Shown here: piece by piece, positions 9,567-18,754 of the stretch
Layout of the letters: each line of letters begins with the position of its first letter
How positions within the stretch are numbered: position 1 is the first letter of the stretch
Origin: Diaphorobacter sp. HDW4A
Lineage (GTDB): Bacteria; Pseudomonadota; Gammaproteobacteria; Burkholderiales; Burkholderiaceae_C
Length of the DNA: 64,000 bases
Direction: 5' to 3'
NCBI RefSeq assembly: GCF_011305995.1
Contig: NZ_CP049910.1
Coordinates: forward strand, 6,400,501 to 6,464,500
Position numbers and translations under genes: made by a program
The notes under the pieces: model-generated
Told to the model about the DNA's origin: nothing
The model's database searches: none
What the model saw: only the letters and a program-made list of their open reading frames with translations

Positions 9567-10268
9567 TCAATGGGCAGGGAAGGTGACCAAAGTCTCGTAG
9601 CTGATTTGCGTGGTCTTTTCGTTGCCTGTGACTGGCACGCGCAAGATGGCTTGCAGCTGGTTGGTACCGGCCTTCGGTGTCACTGCGACCAGTCCGTTCG
9701 CATCCGACATCACCGGTTCTCCCTTTTCGCCGAGCGAGACGCGCACGCCTTGTTTGGGTTGACCGTCGAACAGTACCTGGAATTGCACCGACTGGCCTGC
9801 ATGCGCGGGTTGGTGGGTGCGGGCGATGAGTTCGAGTTTCTGGCCCAGTTCCTTCTTGGAGATCACACCCCATTGGATGAAGGTCTTGTGGAACTTGAGC
9901 GCATGCACGCCGCTGGTCGCGCCGGGATTTTCGTTCATGGGCTTGTTGATCATCGGGCCGTCGCCGACCTTGCTGTAGAAGCCGTTGTCGAATTCTGCGG
10001 ACAGCATTGCGGCTTCCTTTTGGGGCGTCACGCGTGCGCCGTTCTGCATGGGCTCGATCTTCACGTCGATCTTGCGGCCGCGCCGGTCGTAGGCGTGCAC
10101 GCTGGTGAGCTTTTCGATGGGAAAACTCTCGAGCTTGCCTTCATGGCCGCCGAACTGCACGGTGTAGGCGCCGTTGACATCGGGTTCGAGCCAGACGTTG
10201 TGGGCCTGCGCGAGTGGAGTGGCGAGCAGGGCGGCGAGGCAGGCGGTGCGGATGAGTGTGAGGGTCAT
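9567..10268 (-). CDS. DUF4198 periplasmic protein (metal-uptake associated)
   Basis: This 233-aa protein has a signal peptide (RTACLAALLATPLAQA) and a mature start HNVWLEPD, the hallmark of DUF4198 (PF10670, a family including NikM-like nickel-uptake accessory proteins). The conserved middle segment GVHALKFHKTFIQWG and a C-terminal Ig-like region with LGEKGEPVMSDANGLVAVTPK are visible. It lies 24 bp downstream of the TonB receptor and is surely co-transcribed with it. Together they suggest uptake of a metal ion or metal chelate; nickel or cobalt is an inference from family only. Confidence 0.8.
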   Translation of the reverse strand: MTLTLIRTACLAALLATPLAQAHNVWLEPDVNGAYTVQFGGHEGKLESFPIEKLTSVHAYDRRGRKIDVKIEPMQNGARVTPQKEAAMLSAEFDNGFYSKVGDGPMINKPMNENPGATSGVHALKFHKTFIQWGVISKKELGQKLELIARTHQPAHAGQSVQFQVLFDGQPKQGVRVSLGEKGEPVMSDANGLVAVTPKAGTNQLQAILRVPVTGNEKTTQISYETLVTFPAH

Positions 10269-10292
10269 GGCGGAATGATCAATTCAGGGAAA

Positions 10293-12347
10293 TCAGAAAC
10301 GGGCGTTGATGCCGACCTTGAAGGTGCGCGGTGCACCGGGTGTGTAGAGCTGCGTGCCGCCAATCAGCGAGGACGAGGTGGCGTACACCTTGTCGGTGAG
10401 ATTGCTGACCAGTGCGTAGAGGCGCATGCCGCTCGTTGGCAGATCGTGGCTCAGGCCCAGGTCCCAGGTCGTGAAGCCGTTGTAGAAAGAGGCGTTCGCG
10501 TCGTTGACGGCGTAGCGGCCCACGCGTCGCCAGGTCAGCGTGGTCTCCCATGACGGGGCGGGGCGCCATGTCGCGCCGAGCGTGGTGGTGGTGCGCGGCA
10601 CGCCCGCGACGCGGTTGCCGATGAGCGCGGCGTTGCCGTTTTCGAGCACACGCGAGTTGGCGCTGCCCCAGGCCAGCTGTAGATCGACCTGGCGGTGCGC
10701 GGCCCACAGCGCGCTCATCTCCACGCCGGTGCGGCGGGTGCGGCCGTAGTTCTCGTAGATGCCGGGCGCGACGTTGCGGATCTCGTCTGACGAGATCATG
10801 CGGTAGGCAGCCACGTCCATCACCAGATCGGCGAAGGGCTTGAGCTGCACGCCGACCTCGGTCTGGCGGAAAACATTCGGGTTCAAGCTGGCAGCGCCCA
10901 GCGCGTATTTGGCGAAGGTGCTGGGCAGCGCAAAGCCTTCGGACCAGCTGGTTCGGAGCAGCACGCCCGGAGCGACCTGCGAGCGCACGCCGAACTTGGG
11001 GCTGCCGTGCGACACGCGGTTGAGCGCGCCGCACGGGTCGCTGCCGGTCTCCGCGCCGTTGCGTGCGCAGTCTCCCGTGAAGCGGTCCCAGCGCATGCCT
11101 GCGGACACCTGCAGCAGCGGATGAATGGGTGCGTCGATCTCGCCGAAGGCCGAGAGGCTGTTGAGCTTCGAAGTGCGGTCGCTGATGGCGGGGTTCACGC
11201 GCGCGCGATGGTCGAGCCCGTCAAAATATTCGTAGTCGGTCGATTCGCGGAAGGTCTCTATGCCCGCCACCCATTTGAGTGGCGTGAAGCTTGTCTGGTG
11301 GCTGCCGTTCAGACTGGTGCCCGCGCCGTAGACCGTGCGGTCGTAGTTTTCTTCGCGCTGACGCCAGGTGCTGGTGTTCACCGGGCGGCTGAACCAGCGC
11401 GTGAAGCTTTGGCGCGTGGTGTATGCGAACGACAGCCAGGTGATCTCCGGCGCGAGCGTGTAGCGCACGTCGGCGCGCAGCGTGACGAAGTCCTTCTTCG
11501 CACCATCGTTCATCGCGCGTGGGTCCTTGCCATAGGGGTCGGTGGCGAACTGCGCGCCCGTCAGATAGCCCGGCGAGTCGCCCTCGGTGTGGTGCAGGCG
11601 GCCCGACACGGCGATCTCCAGATCGCCCGTCACTTGCTTGCTCCAACGTGCGGCCAACGTGGTTCGGTCGTAGTCGGACTGCGTGCGCCAGCCCTTGGTG
11701 CGGTAGTGCTGCGCGGCCAGATTCAGATGCTCGCCGTCATCGATCTTGAGGCCGAGCGCGGCCTGCGCATCGAGCGTGGCGTGCGAGGAGAGGCTCAGAT
11801 CGACCTCCTTATACTGCTCGTTCTTGCGCGTCTCGATGGCCATGAGCCCCGCGCGATTGAAGTTGCCGTACAGCGCCGACACGGGCCCCTTGTAGACCGT
11901 GAGCCGCTGGATTTCGAGCGGCACGATCACGTTCAGATCGACATACCCGTCGGCATGCGACATGGCCTCGTTGAGCGGAATGCCGTCAAGCACCACGCCG
12001 ATGTCACCCCCATGCCCGCCGCCGCCAAAGCCGCGCATCACGATGGCATCGCCCACGCCCGAGAGGTTGTAGTTCTGCACGTTCATGCCGGGCACCTTGC
12101 GCAGCAGATCCTGCGGATGGCTGACGTGCGCATCCTGAAAATCCTGCGTCGTCAGCTCGGTCGACGAATAGGCCGCAGCAGCCCCACGCGTGGTCTGGCC
12201 CTTGATCTCGACGGTGGGCAGCGAGGCGACGAGATCCTGTTCTGATGCGAGGCTGAACGCAGGGGTGAAGAGAAGCGCGCAGACAGCGGCGAGTGTGTGG
12301 AGGCGAAGTGGTGCTGAGGAATTCATCGTGCGGGGTGCGGGAAGCAT
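10293..12347 (-). CDS. TonB-dependent outer-membrane receptor
   Basis: This 684-aa receptor has a signal peptide (HTLAAVCALLFTPAFSLA), a TonB-box-like segment (LPTVEIKG), a plug domain (DLLRKVPGMNVQNYN, DAIVMRGFGGGGHGG, VLDGIPLNEAM, LTVYKGPVSALYG) and a 22-strand barrel ending in a C-terminal aromatic (FKVGINARF). It imports a scarce ligand using TonB/ExbBD energy. The partner DUF4198 gene points to a metal. An AGGAG sits only 2 nt before the ATG at 12347, so the ATG at 12326 is an alternative start. No riboswitch was recognised upstream. Confidence 0.9.
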   Translation of the reverse strand: MLPAPRTMNSSAPLRLHTLAAVCALLFTPAFSLASEQDLVASLPTVEIKGQTTRGAAAAYSSTELTTQDFQDAHVSHPQDLLRKVPGMNVQNYNLSGVGDAIVMRGFGGGGHGGDIGVVLDGIPLNEAMSHADGYVDLNVIVPLEIQRLTVYKGPVSALYGNFNRAGLMAIETRKNEQYKEVDLSLSSHATLDAQAALGLKIDDGEHLNLAAQHYRTKGWRTQSDYDRTTLAARWSKQVTGDLEIAVSGRLHHTEGDSPGYLTGAQFATDPYGKDPRAMNDGAKKDFVTLRADVRYTLAPEITWLSFAYTTRQSFTRWFSRPVNTSTWRQREENYDRTVYGAGTSLNGSHQTSFTPLKWVAGIETFRESTDYEYFDGLDHRARVNPAISDRTSKLNSLSAFGEIDAPIHPLLQVSAGMRWDRFTGDCARNGAETGSDPCGALNRVSHGSPKFGVRSQVAPGVLLRTSWSEGFALPSTFAKYALGAASLNPNVFRQTEVGVQLKPFADLVMDVAAYRMISSDEIRNVAPGIYENYGRTRRTGVEMSALWAAHRQVDLQLAWGSANSRVLENGNAALIGNRVAGVPRTTTTLGATWRPAPSWETTLTWRRVGRYAVNDANASFYNGFTTWDLGLSHDLPTSGMRLYALVSNLTDKVYATSSSLIGGTQLYTPGAPRTFKVGINARF

Positions 12348-12459
12348 GTCTCCTGATCGTTATGAGCAGAAAGGCATGCAAGGTCCGTACCCGCGTGAAC
12401 GCCGGGGTGTGGCGATGCGTGACTTGCATTGCCCCAGCTTGGTGCATCCGAATTTGAAT

Positions 12460-12483
12460 GGCCGCGCAGCAGGTGGCGCGGCC
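12460..12483. terminator. GC-rich hairpin downstream of the CHMI-like gene
   Basis: GGCCGCGC and GCGCGGCC form a perfect 8-bp stem with an 8-nt loop in the gap between the minus-strand CHMI-like gene and the TonB receptor. There is no T-run, so it may be a weak or Rho-assisted terminator for the upstream minus-strand genes. Confidence 0.4.
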
Positions 12484-12553
12484 GTCAGTTCAACTTGCAG
12501 TTATGTCGCTTGATCGAGAGCGCATCTTTCAGTCGAAAGAGAAGGGTGAGGCT

Positions 12554-12913
12554 TTACAGCCGCTCCTTCACATAACTCGGCCTGTCCATGTCGACGATCT
12601 CCACACTGAGCTGGACCATCATTCCTTCAGGACGCGGCGTGTGCTTGCGCAGGACCACAGCGACCTGTTCGGCGAGTTCTTTCTTGGCCTCGGGCGAGCG
12701 GCCCGAGAGCAGGCGCAGCTGGGCGTGCACGAAGCCACGGTTGGCGGGCTGGTTGCCGATTTCGAAATGCTCGATGCGGTTGGTGCGACTCTTGAGGTCG
12801 GCCTCTTCCTTGACCTCGGGGTGGGTGCACAGCGCGGCGTTCACGTCCTTGAGGATCTGCGCTTGCGGGAAGTCGGTGAGGTTGGCGCTGTAGTCGATGA
12901 CGAGATGGGGCAT
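12554..12913 (-). CDS. 5-carboxymethyl-2-hydroxymuconate delta-isomerase family protein
   Basis: This 119-aa protein begins MPHLVIDYSANL, with Pro1 in the place of the catalytic N-terminal proline of the CHMI/HpaF (HpcD) tautomerase group, and has the family segments RRIEHFEIGN-like and FVHAQLRLLSGRS. In homoprotocatechuate degradation the enzyme isomerises CHM, but no other hpa gene is nearby, so the substrate here is open. The frame extends upstream to 13057, but that part is low-complexity Arg/Ser/Phe overlapping scpA; the ATG at 12913 with GGAG about 11 nt upstream is the real start. Confidence 0.85.
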   Translation of the reverse strand: MPHLVIDYSANLTDFPQAQILKDVNAALCTHPEVKEEADLKSRTNRIEHFEIGNQPANRGFVHAQLRLLSGRSPEAKKELAEQVAVVLRKHTPRPEGMMVQLSVEIVDMDRPSYVKERL

Positions 12914-12968
12914 TTCAGAGGTCTCCGCAAAAACAGGAAGGAACGGGAAGAACGGGAAGAAAAAACGA

Positions 12969-13835
12969 TCAGACCGGCGTGTAGGCCAGGCGCACGTAGA
13001 TCGGTGCGAAGGCCTCGGCCTGGGTGATCTCGATGAGCGTTTCCTTGGCGAGCTCAAGCATCGCGATGAAGGTCACCACCAGCACGGTGCTGCCTTTTTC
13101 GGGTTGGAATAGCTCCTCGAATTCGACAAAACGGCGGCCCTGCAGCGACTTGAGCATGTTGCTCATGTACTCGCGCACCGAGAGTTCCTCGCGCGTGATC
13201 TTGTGGTGCTGCACGAGCTTGGCGCGTTTGAGGATGTCGCGCCAGGCGTCCTGCAGGTCGACCAGTTCCACATCGGGAAAGCGCGGCTGCAGGCTTTGCT
13301 CGATGTAGACCTGCGCACGCAGAAAGTCGCGGCCGTACTGCGGCACGGCGTTGATGCGCTGGCTCGCGAGCTTCATCTGCTCATACTCGAGCAGGCGGCG
13401 CACCAGCTCGGCGCGCGGGTCCTCGGGCTCGGCTTCGCCTTCCTGCTTCTTGGGCGGCAACAGCATGCGCGACTTGATCTCGATGAGCATCGCGGCCATC
13501 AGCAGGTACTCGGCGGCCAGCTCCAGATTGCGGCTGCGGATCTCGTCCACGTAGCTCAGGTACTGCTGCGTGACCTTGAGCATCGGGATGTCGAGGATGT
13601 TGAAGTTCTGCTTGCGAATCAGGTAGAGCAGCAGATCGAGCGGGCCTTCAAAGGCTTCGAGAAAGATCTCGAGCGCATCGGGCGGAATGTACAGATCCTG
13701 CGGCAGCGCGAACAGCGGCTCGCCATAGAGGCGCGCGAGAGCGACCTGGTCGACGACGTCAGGCAGGCCATCGCTGCGCGAGGAGGCAGGCGGCGCGTCG
13801 TCTTCGGTGATGGACGGGTCGTTGCGGTCGGCCAT
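12969..13835 (-). CDS. scpA: Segregation and condensation protein A
   Basis: ScpA is the kleisin subunit that bridges SMC heads with ScpB for chromosome condensation. The 288-aa protein shows the family core LEIFLEAFEGPLDLLLYLIRKQ, NFNILDIPM, the EYLLMAAMLIEIKSRMLLP helix and a C-terminal winged-helix region ending in the ITQAEAFAPIYVRL segment. The N-terminal 35 residues are acidic and poorly conserved. It follows the DUF3460 gene by 29 bp and precedes the CHMI-like gene by 55 bp. scpB is not in the window. Confidence 0.93.
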   Translation of the reverse strand: MADRNDPSITEDDAPPASSRSDGLPDVVDQVALARLYGEPLFALPQDLYIPPDALEIFLEAFEGPLDLLLYLIRKQNFNILDIPMLKVTQQYLSYVDEIRSRNLELAAEYLLMAAMLIEIKSRMLLPPKKQEGEAEPEDPRAELVRRLLEYEQMKLASQRINAVPQYGRDFLRAQVYIEQSLQPRFPDVELVDLQDAWRDILKRAKLVQHHKITREELSVREYMSNMLKSLQGRRFVEFEELFQPEKGSTVLVVTFIAMLELAKETLIEITQAEAFAPIYVRLAYTPV

Positions 13836-13864
13836 GGCGGGCGCTACTCAAGCGCTGCGGCGCA

Positions 13865-14068
13865 TCAGGCGTTGGTCTGGTAGACGTAGGGCTTCTGCGC
13901 AACGCTGCCATCCTTGTATTCCTTCTGCACGTCGCGGTCGATTTCCTTGTCCCACAGCAGCGAGCGGCCTTGCAGCTGCTGCGCTTCCAGCTCGGGCTTC
14001 TGTTCCTTGAGCTTGTTGATGAACTGCGTGGTGTCGGATTGGTAGTCGGGGCGGCGGAAGAAGGACAT
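13865..14068 (-). CDS. DUF3460 family small protein
   Basis: This 67-aa cytoplasmic protein opens with SFFRRPDYQSDTTQFINKLK and has LLWDKEIDRD and a C-terminal YVYQTNA, matching DUF3460, a family found beside scpA/panC in beta-proteobacteria. The frame extends ten codons upstream to 14098, but similarity starts at the Met of MSFFRRPDY (14068). Function unknown; the highly charged helical sequence suggests a small structural or adaptor role. Confidence 0.8.
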   Translation of the reverse strand: MSFFRRPDYQSDTTQFINKLKEQKPELEAQQLQGRSLLWDKEIDRDVQKEYKDGSVAQKPYVYQTNA

Positions 14069-14283
14069 GGCTCGTTTCTGTGGCGTACGCCAAGGCACGC
14101 GAAAAAGAAGAGAAAGAGAGAAAAAGGCGGTTTGTCGCGCATTTTAGCCCTTGTGTGCCTTGGGGCTGCTGCCTGCTGACTTTCAGGGTGTCATTGTAAT
14201 TTCATGTACTTTTGTTAATTTTTGCATTTATTGGCAGTTCCAGCCAATCCACACCACTGATTTGCCTTCAGGCAGGAGGATTC

Positions 14284-17200
14284 ATGCAAAACAAATGGCG
14301 GCTTTTATGGCTTGCTGGCACCTGGGCGGTCTGTGGCCTTGCTCAGGCCCAGACCACGGTGCTTCAAGAACAGAACTTCGACACGGCGGGCACCGGCTCC
14401 ACCATCAGTGCGGTGCCGCCTGCGGGCTGGACGGTCAAGACCTTCTACTCGGATGGTTCGGTGGACGAGGTCAAGCCCGCTGCGGGCTTCAACGCCACCT
14501 GGCTGGGCTGGAGGTTCGTGACCTCCGACACATGGAAGGCCAGCAAATCCACCGCCGCCAGTACCAAGCGCGGTGACTTCAGCAAGGGGACCGGTGGCAT
14601 CGCCATCATCGAGTCCGACGGCCTGCGCGCAGAGAAGGTCTACAGCACCTCGCTGCTCGCACCCAGCCTCGCGGTGACGGCGGCCAAGCGCTACGTGGTC
14701 AGCTTCGACACCCACTACCGGCAGGGCCAGAGCCCGCAGACGGCCGATGTGACGATCACCTTCGACAAGGGCGATGCGGTGGCCCGGTCGTACACAGCCG
14801 ACACGCTCAACCAGGGCGCGAGCGTGGAGTTCACCGCGCCCGCAGGTGCGACTACGGCTCAAGTGAGCTGGAACTACCGCAGCACCGCCAACAACTGGTA
14901 TTGGGCGTTGGACAACGTGAAGCTGCATCGCGACGACACGCCGCCGGCCGGACCGTTCGATCCCGCAGCGCTGCCCAACACCGCCGCCAAGCCCGTGATG
15001 GCGGTGGGCCCGACGCTGCAGAACCCCGGCACGGACCGCATGTCGGTGATGCTGGAAACCGCCGAATCCGCGCCCACCGTCTGGGTGCGCAAAGTGGGCA
15101 GCACCGGGCCGTTCACCATCGTCAACGCGGTCAATGCAGCGGGCGATTTCAAAGACGCGAACATCTTCTTTGCCGACCTCACCGGGCTGGCTTCCAACAC
15201 GCTCTATGAATACGCCGTGGTCACCGGTACCAGCGCCACGCCCAAGCTCGCGGGGCCGTACCGCTTCAAGACTTGGCCGCGCGCGAGCGACAAGGTCACG
15301 AGCGCGAAGTTCGCGACCGTGTCCGACACACAGGACGGTCTCGACAACCGCTTCAAGAACATCGTCAATGGCCTGATCGCCAACGACTGCGGCGGCCAGC
15401 CCGAGCAGTGTGCCGAGGCGCTGGCGGGCTTTGTTGTGCCGGGCGATCTGGTGGCCTCGGGCAACTCGCGCTCCAATTGGGCCGCGCATTTCTTCACGCC
15501 GCTCAGCGCGCTCTCGGCCTATGTGCCGCTGCTGCCCGCTGCGGGCAATCACGAATACTTCGGCGAGCAGGCCAGCGCAGGTGCCGAGAAGAGCTGGATG
15601 AAGACCTACCGCAAGTACTTCAACCGCCTGCCTTCCAATGGCTCCGAGCAGTATCCGTTGCACTGGTACTCCATCGACTATCTGGGCCTGCGCATCGTCG
15701 CGAGCGATTTCAATCCCGCATCCGCCATGCACAACACCGGCGGCTGGACCAACTACGACAATGGTCGCGGTCTGTTCCGTGCGGACTACATGAAAGCGCA
15801 TCTCGACTGGTTCACCGGCCTGATGAAGAGTACGCGCGAAGAGGCCAAGCCCTATGTCCTGCTGCTCAACCACCATCCCTGCCTGAGCGAGAAATGGCGT
15901 CAGGGCGAGGTGATCGCGGCTTGCGACTTCATCTCGCAGCTCGAGGATTACGGCCGCGGCACCGGTGCCATCACCGCCAACGTGAACGGCCATGTGCACT
16001 TCTACGAGCGCGGCAATTCCATGAACAGCCGCCATTTGTGGCTCAATGTTGCATCGGGCAGCGGCGGCCTCGAAAGTGCCAAGCAAGAGGACGACACCGA
16101 CCTCGACGTGATCGCCAACGCCAAGCTCGCCTTCGGCTACGGTACGCTGCAGTTCAGCTTCGACAGCGGCGCCGCGCCGTCGCTGGAATGGAAGCGCTAC
16201 GACCTGAGCGGAACAGCCATCAGCGCATCGGCCAACGACGCCATCCGCGTGACCAGCGAACGCTTCGCCGCCAGCCCGCAACTGCCCGAGGCCAAGCTCG
16301 GCAAGGTCGACCCGGCCACGGTGCAACTGCGCTATGCGCTGAGCGGTGCGCCCGCGATCTACGAGGCGCAGTGGCAGCTCTCAAAATCGCGCAAGTTCGA
16401 CACCGGCGCGCCCGTCTACGATGTGTGGGGCAACGGCACCCGCCGCGAGAATTGGACCTATCTGAACAACGCGCGCGTCAATACGCAAAAGGATGCTGAC
16501 ATCTCCACGCTCGCGCTTGGCCAGTTGCTCGCCCATCCCAAACGCGTCTACCCGAACGTGGGCGCCACCACCAAGCGCGGCAAGCTCAACCACGCCATCA
16601 TCGCGGGCGGCAACAGCCTGCGCGACCGCTGGAGCTGCGCCTACAAGTGGGACGAGGATGGTGATACGGGCGGTACCGATGACCCGCGTCAGGGCGGTCG
16701 TCAGTGCTTTGCGCGCCTCACGCAGGCCAATGGCGAGAAAGGCTCGGAATTCGATCCGTTTGACGGCAAGGCCCCCGAGGTGCTGAGCTTCGGCAGCGAC
16801 GAGCGCTGGTACTGGCGCGTTCGCGTGCGCGACGAGCACCTGAACTGGTCGGACTGGAGCACGGCCGGTTCGTTCGAGCTCGGCAATCCTGTGCCCGAGC
16901 CGACCGACCCCGTCGATCCACCCGAGCCGCAAGTGCTGATCGATGCGCAGCTTCCGTCGCCCGGCGCAGGCCTGCCAGGCATCGGCCTCAACGTGCAATC
17001 GCTCACAAGCTGCAAGCAGGTCACTTCGAGCGGCGGCGCTGTGCCCGCAGGGTTGCTGCCCGAAGGCCAAAAGGCAGTGAGTGGCCTCATCGCCTTCAGC
17101 TTGCTTGACTGCGCGACGCCCGGTTTCGAAGCCAGTATCGTCCTCACCTTGCCCGCGCCCCCGCCTACGGGCAGCAAGCTCATGAAGGTGTCCACCGACG

Positions 17201-17478
17201 CGAACGGCAAAAAGATCGCTACCGAGATCACGCATGCCATCCTCACCGGTAACACCGTGAGCTACCGCGTGACCGATGGCGGTGCGCTCGATGAGGATGG
17301 ACTGGTCAATGCCGCCATCATCGATCCGGTGCTGATCGCCAGCCCCGCTGCCATCGTCACTCCGCCCATCACGCCCACGGTCCAGCCGGTGCCCGTAGAC
17401 CACCCGCTGATGCTGGCGCTCGTCGCGCTGCTTGTAGGTGGATGGGGCGCATGGAGGCAGCGACGCGCGCGTGCGTGA
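14284..17478 (+). CDS. Secreted metallophosphoesterase with anchor-U and C-terminal sorting domain
   Basis: This 1,064-aa exported protein starts at 14284 with GGAGG 5 nt upstream and a signal peptide (LLWLAGTWAVCGLAQAQ). An N-terminal jelly-roll-like region (to about 220) is followed by an Fn3-like domain of purple acid phosphatase type (about 235-335). A calcineurin-like core carries SDTQDG (~347), PGDLV, GNHEY (~420), NHHPC and GHVHFYERG (~569). Near the C-terminus is a choice-of-anchor-U-like segment (TDGGALDEDGLVNAAIIDP), then a single transmembrane helix (LMLALVALLVGGWGAW) and RQRRARA, resembling IPTL-CTERM sorting tails, though the IPTL motif itself is replaced by VPVDHP. It probably hydrolyses an extracellular phosphoester while surface-anchored or before being processed by a sorting protease; substrate unknown. 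Confidence 0.8.
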   Translation: MQNKWRLLWLAGTWAVCGLAQAQTTVLQEQNFDTAGTGSTISAVPPAGWTVKTFYSDGSVDEVKPAAGFNATWLGWRFVTSDTWKASKSTAASTKRGDFSKGTGGIAIIESDGLRAEKVYSTSLLAPSLAVTAAKRYVVSFDTHYRQGQSPQTADVTITFDKGDAVARSYTADTLNQGASVEFTAPAGATTAQVSWNYRSTANNWYWALDNVKLHRDDTPPAGPFDPAALPNTAAKPVMAVGPTLQNPGTDRMSVMLETAESAPTVWVRKVGSTGPFTIVNAVNAAGDFKDANIFFADLTGLASNTLYEYAVVTGTSATPKLAGPYRFKTWPRASDKVTSAKFATVSDTQDGLDNRFKNIVNGLIANDCGGQPEQCAEALAGFVVPGDLVASGNSRSNWAAHFFTPLSALSAYVPLLPAAGNHEYFGEQASAGAEKSWMKTYRKYFNRLPSNGSEQYPLHWYSIDYLGLRIVASDFNPASAMHNTGGWTNYDNGRGLFRADYMKAHLDWFTGLMKSTREEAKPYVLLLNHHPCLSEKWRQGEVIAACDFISQLEDYGRGTGAITANVNGHVHFYERGNSMNSRHLWLNVASGSGGLESAKQEDDTDLDVIANAKLAFGYGTLQFSFDSGAAPSLEWKRYDLSGTAISASANDAIRVTSERFAASPQLPEAKLGKVDPATVQLRYALSGAPAIYEAQWQLSKSRKFDTGAPVYDVWGNGTRRENWTYLNNARVNTQKDADISTLALGQLLAHPKRVYPNVGATTKRGKLNHAIIAGGNSLRDRWSCAYKWDEDGDTGGTDDPRQGGRQCFARLTQANGEKGSEFDPFDGKAPEVLSFGSDERWYWRVRVRDEHLNWSDWSTAGSFELGNPVPEPTDPVDPPEPQVLIDAQLPSPGAGLPGIGLNVQSLTSCKQVTSSGGAVPAGLLPEGQKAVSGLIAFSLLDCATPGFEASIVLTLPAPPPTGSKLMKVSTDANGKKIATEITHAILTGNTVSYRVTDGGALDEDGLVNAAIIDPVLIASPAAIVTPPITPTVQPVPVDHPLMLALVALLVGGWGAWRQRRARA

Positions 17479-17520
17479 GGTGATTTTTGGATGGCCCGTG
17501 GAGGGCCAAATCCCAGCATC

Positions 17521-17560
17521 AGGGCGACTTCGCATATGCTCGAAGTCGCCCTGCATTTTT
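17521..17560 (+). terminator. Terminator after the metallophosphoesterase
   Basis: AGGGCGACTTCG and CGAAGTCGCCCT form a perfect 12-bp stem with an 8-nt loop, followed by GCATTTTT. It ends transcription 40 bp after the phosphoesterase stop and 20 bp before the DeoR start, so the DeoR promoter must overlap it or some read-through must occur. Confidence 0.85.
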
Positions 17561-17582
17561 CCAAGCCAAGGCCAGACCACCC

Positions 17583-18374
17583 ATGTTGCAAGAAGACCGG
17601 TTCGCGCGCATCCAATCGCTGCTGTCATCCCTTGACCGCGTGCGCACCGAACAGCTGATCCAGGACCTGCAGGTCTCGCGCGAAACCATACGCCTTGACC
17701 TGCTCGCGCTGGAGTCGCTCGGCCTCGTGCGCCGCGTGCACGGCGGCGTCGCGCGCCTGGCTCAGGAAGAGCCGCCGTTCGTGCAACGCCAGACCCAGCG
17801 CGTGAGCGAAAAACGCGCCATCGCCCGGGCCGCCGTCAAACGCCTGCAACCGGGCCAGATGGTGTTCGTGGACGCGGGCACCACGACCGGCATCCTCGCC
17901 GAAGAGCTGTGTCTGCTGAAGACCGAGCTCGTGGTGGTGACCAACTCCATCCCTGTCGCGCTCAAGCTCCAGTCCACACAGTCCGGCGTGTCAGACCTGA
18001 ATGGCTCTAATGCTTTGCGCGTGATCCTGCTCGGCGGCGACATCAATCCTGAAGTGCCCTGCACCTACGGAGAAGTCACTTTGAACGCCATCCGCAACTA
18101 CCGCGCCGACGTGGCCCTGCTGTCCCCGTTCGGCATCAGCGCGGGGGACGGCGTCACCTTCTTCAACGCCCATGAGGCCAGCCTCGCCACGGCAATGATT
18201 GAGCAATCATCGTCGTTGCAGATACTGGCGGACTACAGCAAGGTGGGAGTGCGGGGGCGCTATGCGGTGGCCACGGCTGCGCAAACGGATGGGGTGGTGA
18301 CCAATGCGCATGCGGGGAATGCGGAGGCGTTGGCGGAGCTGCGAGGGGTGGGGGTGGAGGTGTTTGAGGTTTAG
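17583..18374 (+). CDS. DeoR-family transcriptional regulator
   Basis: This 263-aa regulator has an N-terminal DeoR helix-turn-helix (ERFARIQSLL-type opening, LQVSRETIRLDLLALESLGLVRRVHGG) and a sugar-phosphate-sensing domain (VFVDAGTTTGILAEEL, VVTNSIPVA, LLGGDINPE, DYSKVG). DeoR proteins usually repress sugar or nucleoside catabolic genes and are induced by a phosphorylated sugar; no sugar operon is adjacent. The frame extends to 17487 across the upstream terminator, so the ATG at 17583 starting MLQEDRFARI is chosen. Confidence 0.88.
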   Translation: MLQEDRFARIQSLLSSLDRVRTEQLIQDLQVSRETIRLDLLALESLGLVRRVHGGVARLAQEEPPFVQRQTQRVSEKRAIARAAVKRLQPGQMVFVDAGTTTGILAEELCLLKTELVVVTNSIPVALKLQSTQSGVSDLNGSNALRVILLGGDINPEVPCTYGEVTLNAIRNYRADVALLSPFGISAGDGVTFFNAHEASLATAMIEQSSSLQILADYSKVGVRGRYAVATAAQTDGVVTNAHAGNAEALAELRGVGVEVFEV

Positions 18375-18478
18375 GGACGACGTGGATGAAGTACTTCGAG
18401 CTTGTTGAACGGGCACCATTGGACAGAAGCAGATATCGAGGGCACTGAAAATATCCTGCGAAAAATGAAAGATAGTCC

Positions 18479-18754
18479 ATGTCAGAAAGGAAATTCATGG
18501 TTTTCTTGGCAATCACAACGCAAGGGCTCGAGGATGCATTCAGCGTGGCAAAAAAAACTGGTTCTCCAGTTTGGTGCGGCTCGAATGCAATTTCTGAAGA
18601 ACAGTATCAAGCGCGGAGAGGAAAAAGCCTTTCACGTTTCAACTATGCACTCGACACGCGAGACCCGGACGTTCTGGCAAGTGCGCTTGATACGATAGAA
18701 CAACACCACCCAAATGCTGTTGTGTGGGTAGAAGCGTTGTTGTCAGAGGAATGA
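18479..18754 (+). CDS. Hypothetical 91-aa protein
   Basis: Not recognised. The sequence starts MSERKFMVFLAITT and ends WVEALLSEE; it looks like a small soluble alpha/beta protein with no signal peptide or membrane segment. The DNA from about 18400 to 18740 is clearly AT-richer than its neighbours, with many AAA/AAT codons, suggesting transfer. The ribosome site (GAAAG) is weak. Coding status is probable, not certain. Confidence 0.5.
   Translation: MSERKFMVFLAITTQGLEDAFSVAKKTGSPVWCGSNAISEEQYQARRGKSLSRFNYALDTRDPDVLASALDTIEQHHPNAVVWVEALLSEE

Noticed and set aside
12348..12553. Cobalamin riboswitch upstream of the TonB receptor
   Set aside because: No B12-box-like sequence could be recognised; only a GC-rich hairpin without the expected core.
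14305..16326. 673-aa minus-strand ORF
   Set aside because: Antisense to the metallophosphoesterase, whose motifs are clear; a product of high-GC codon bias.
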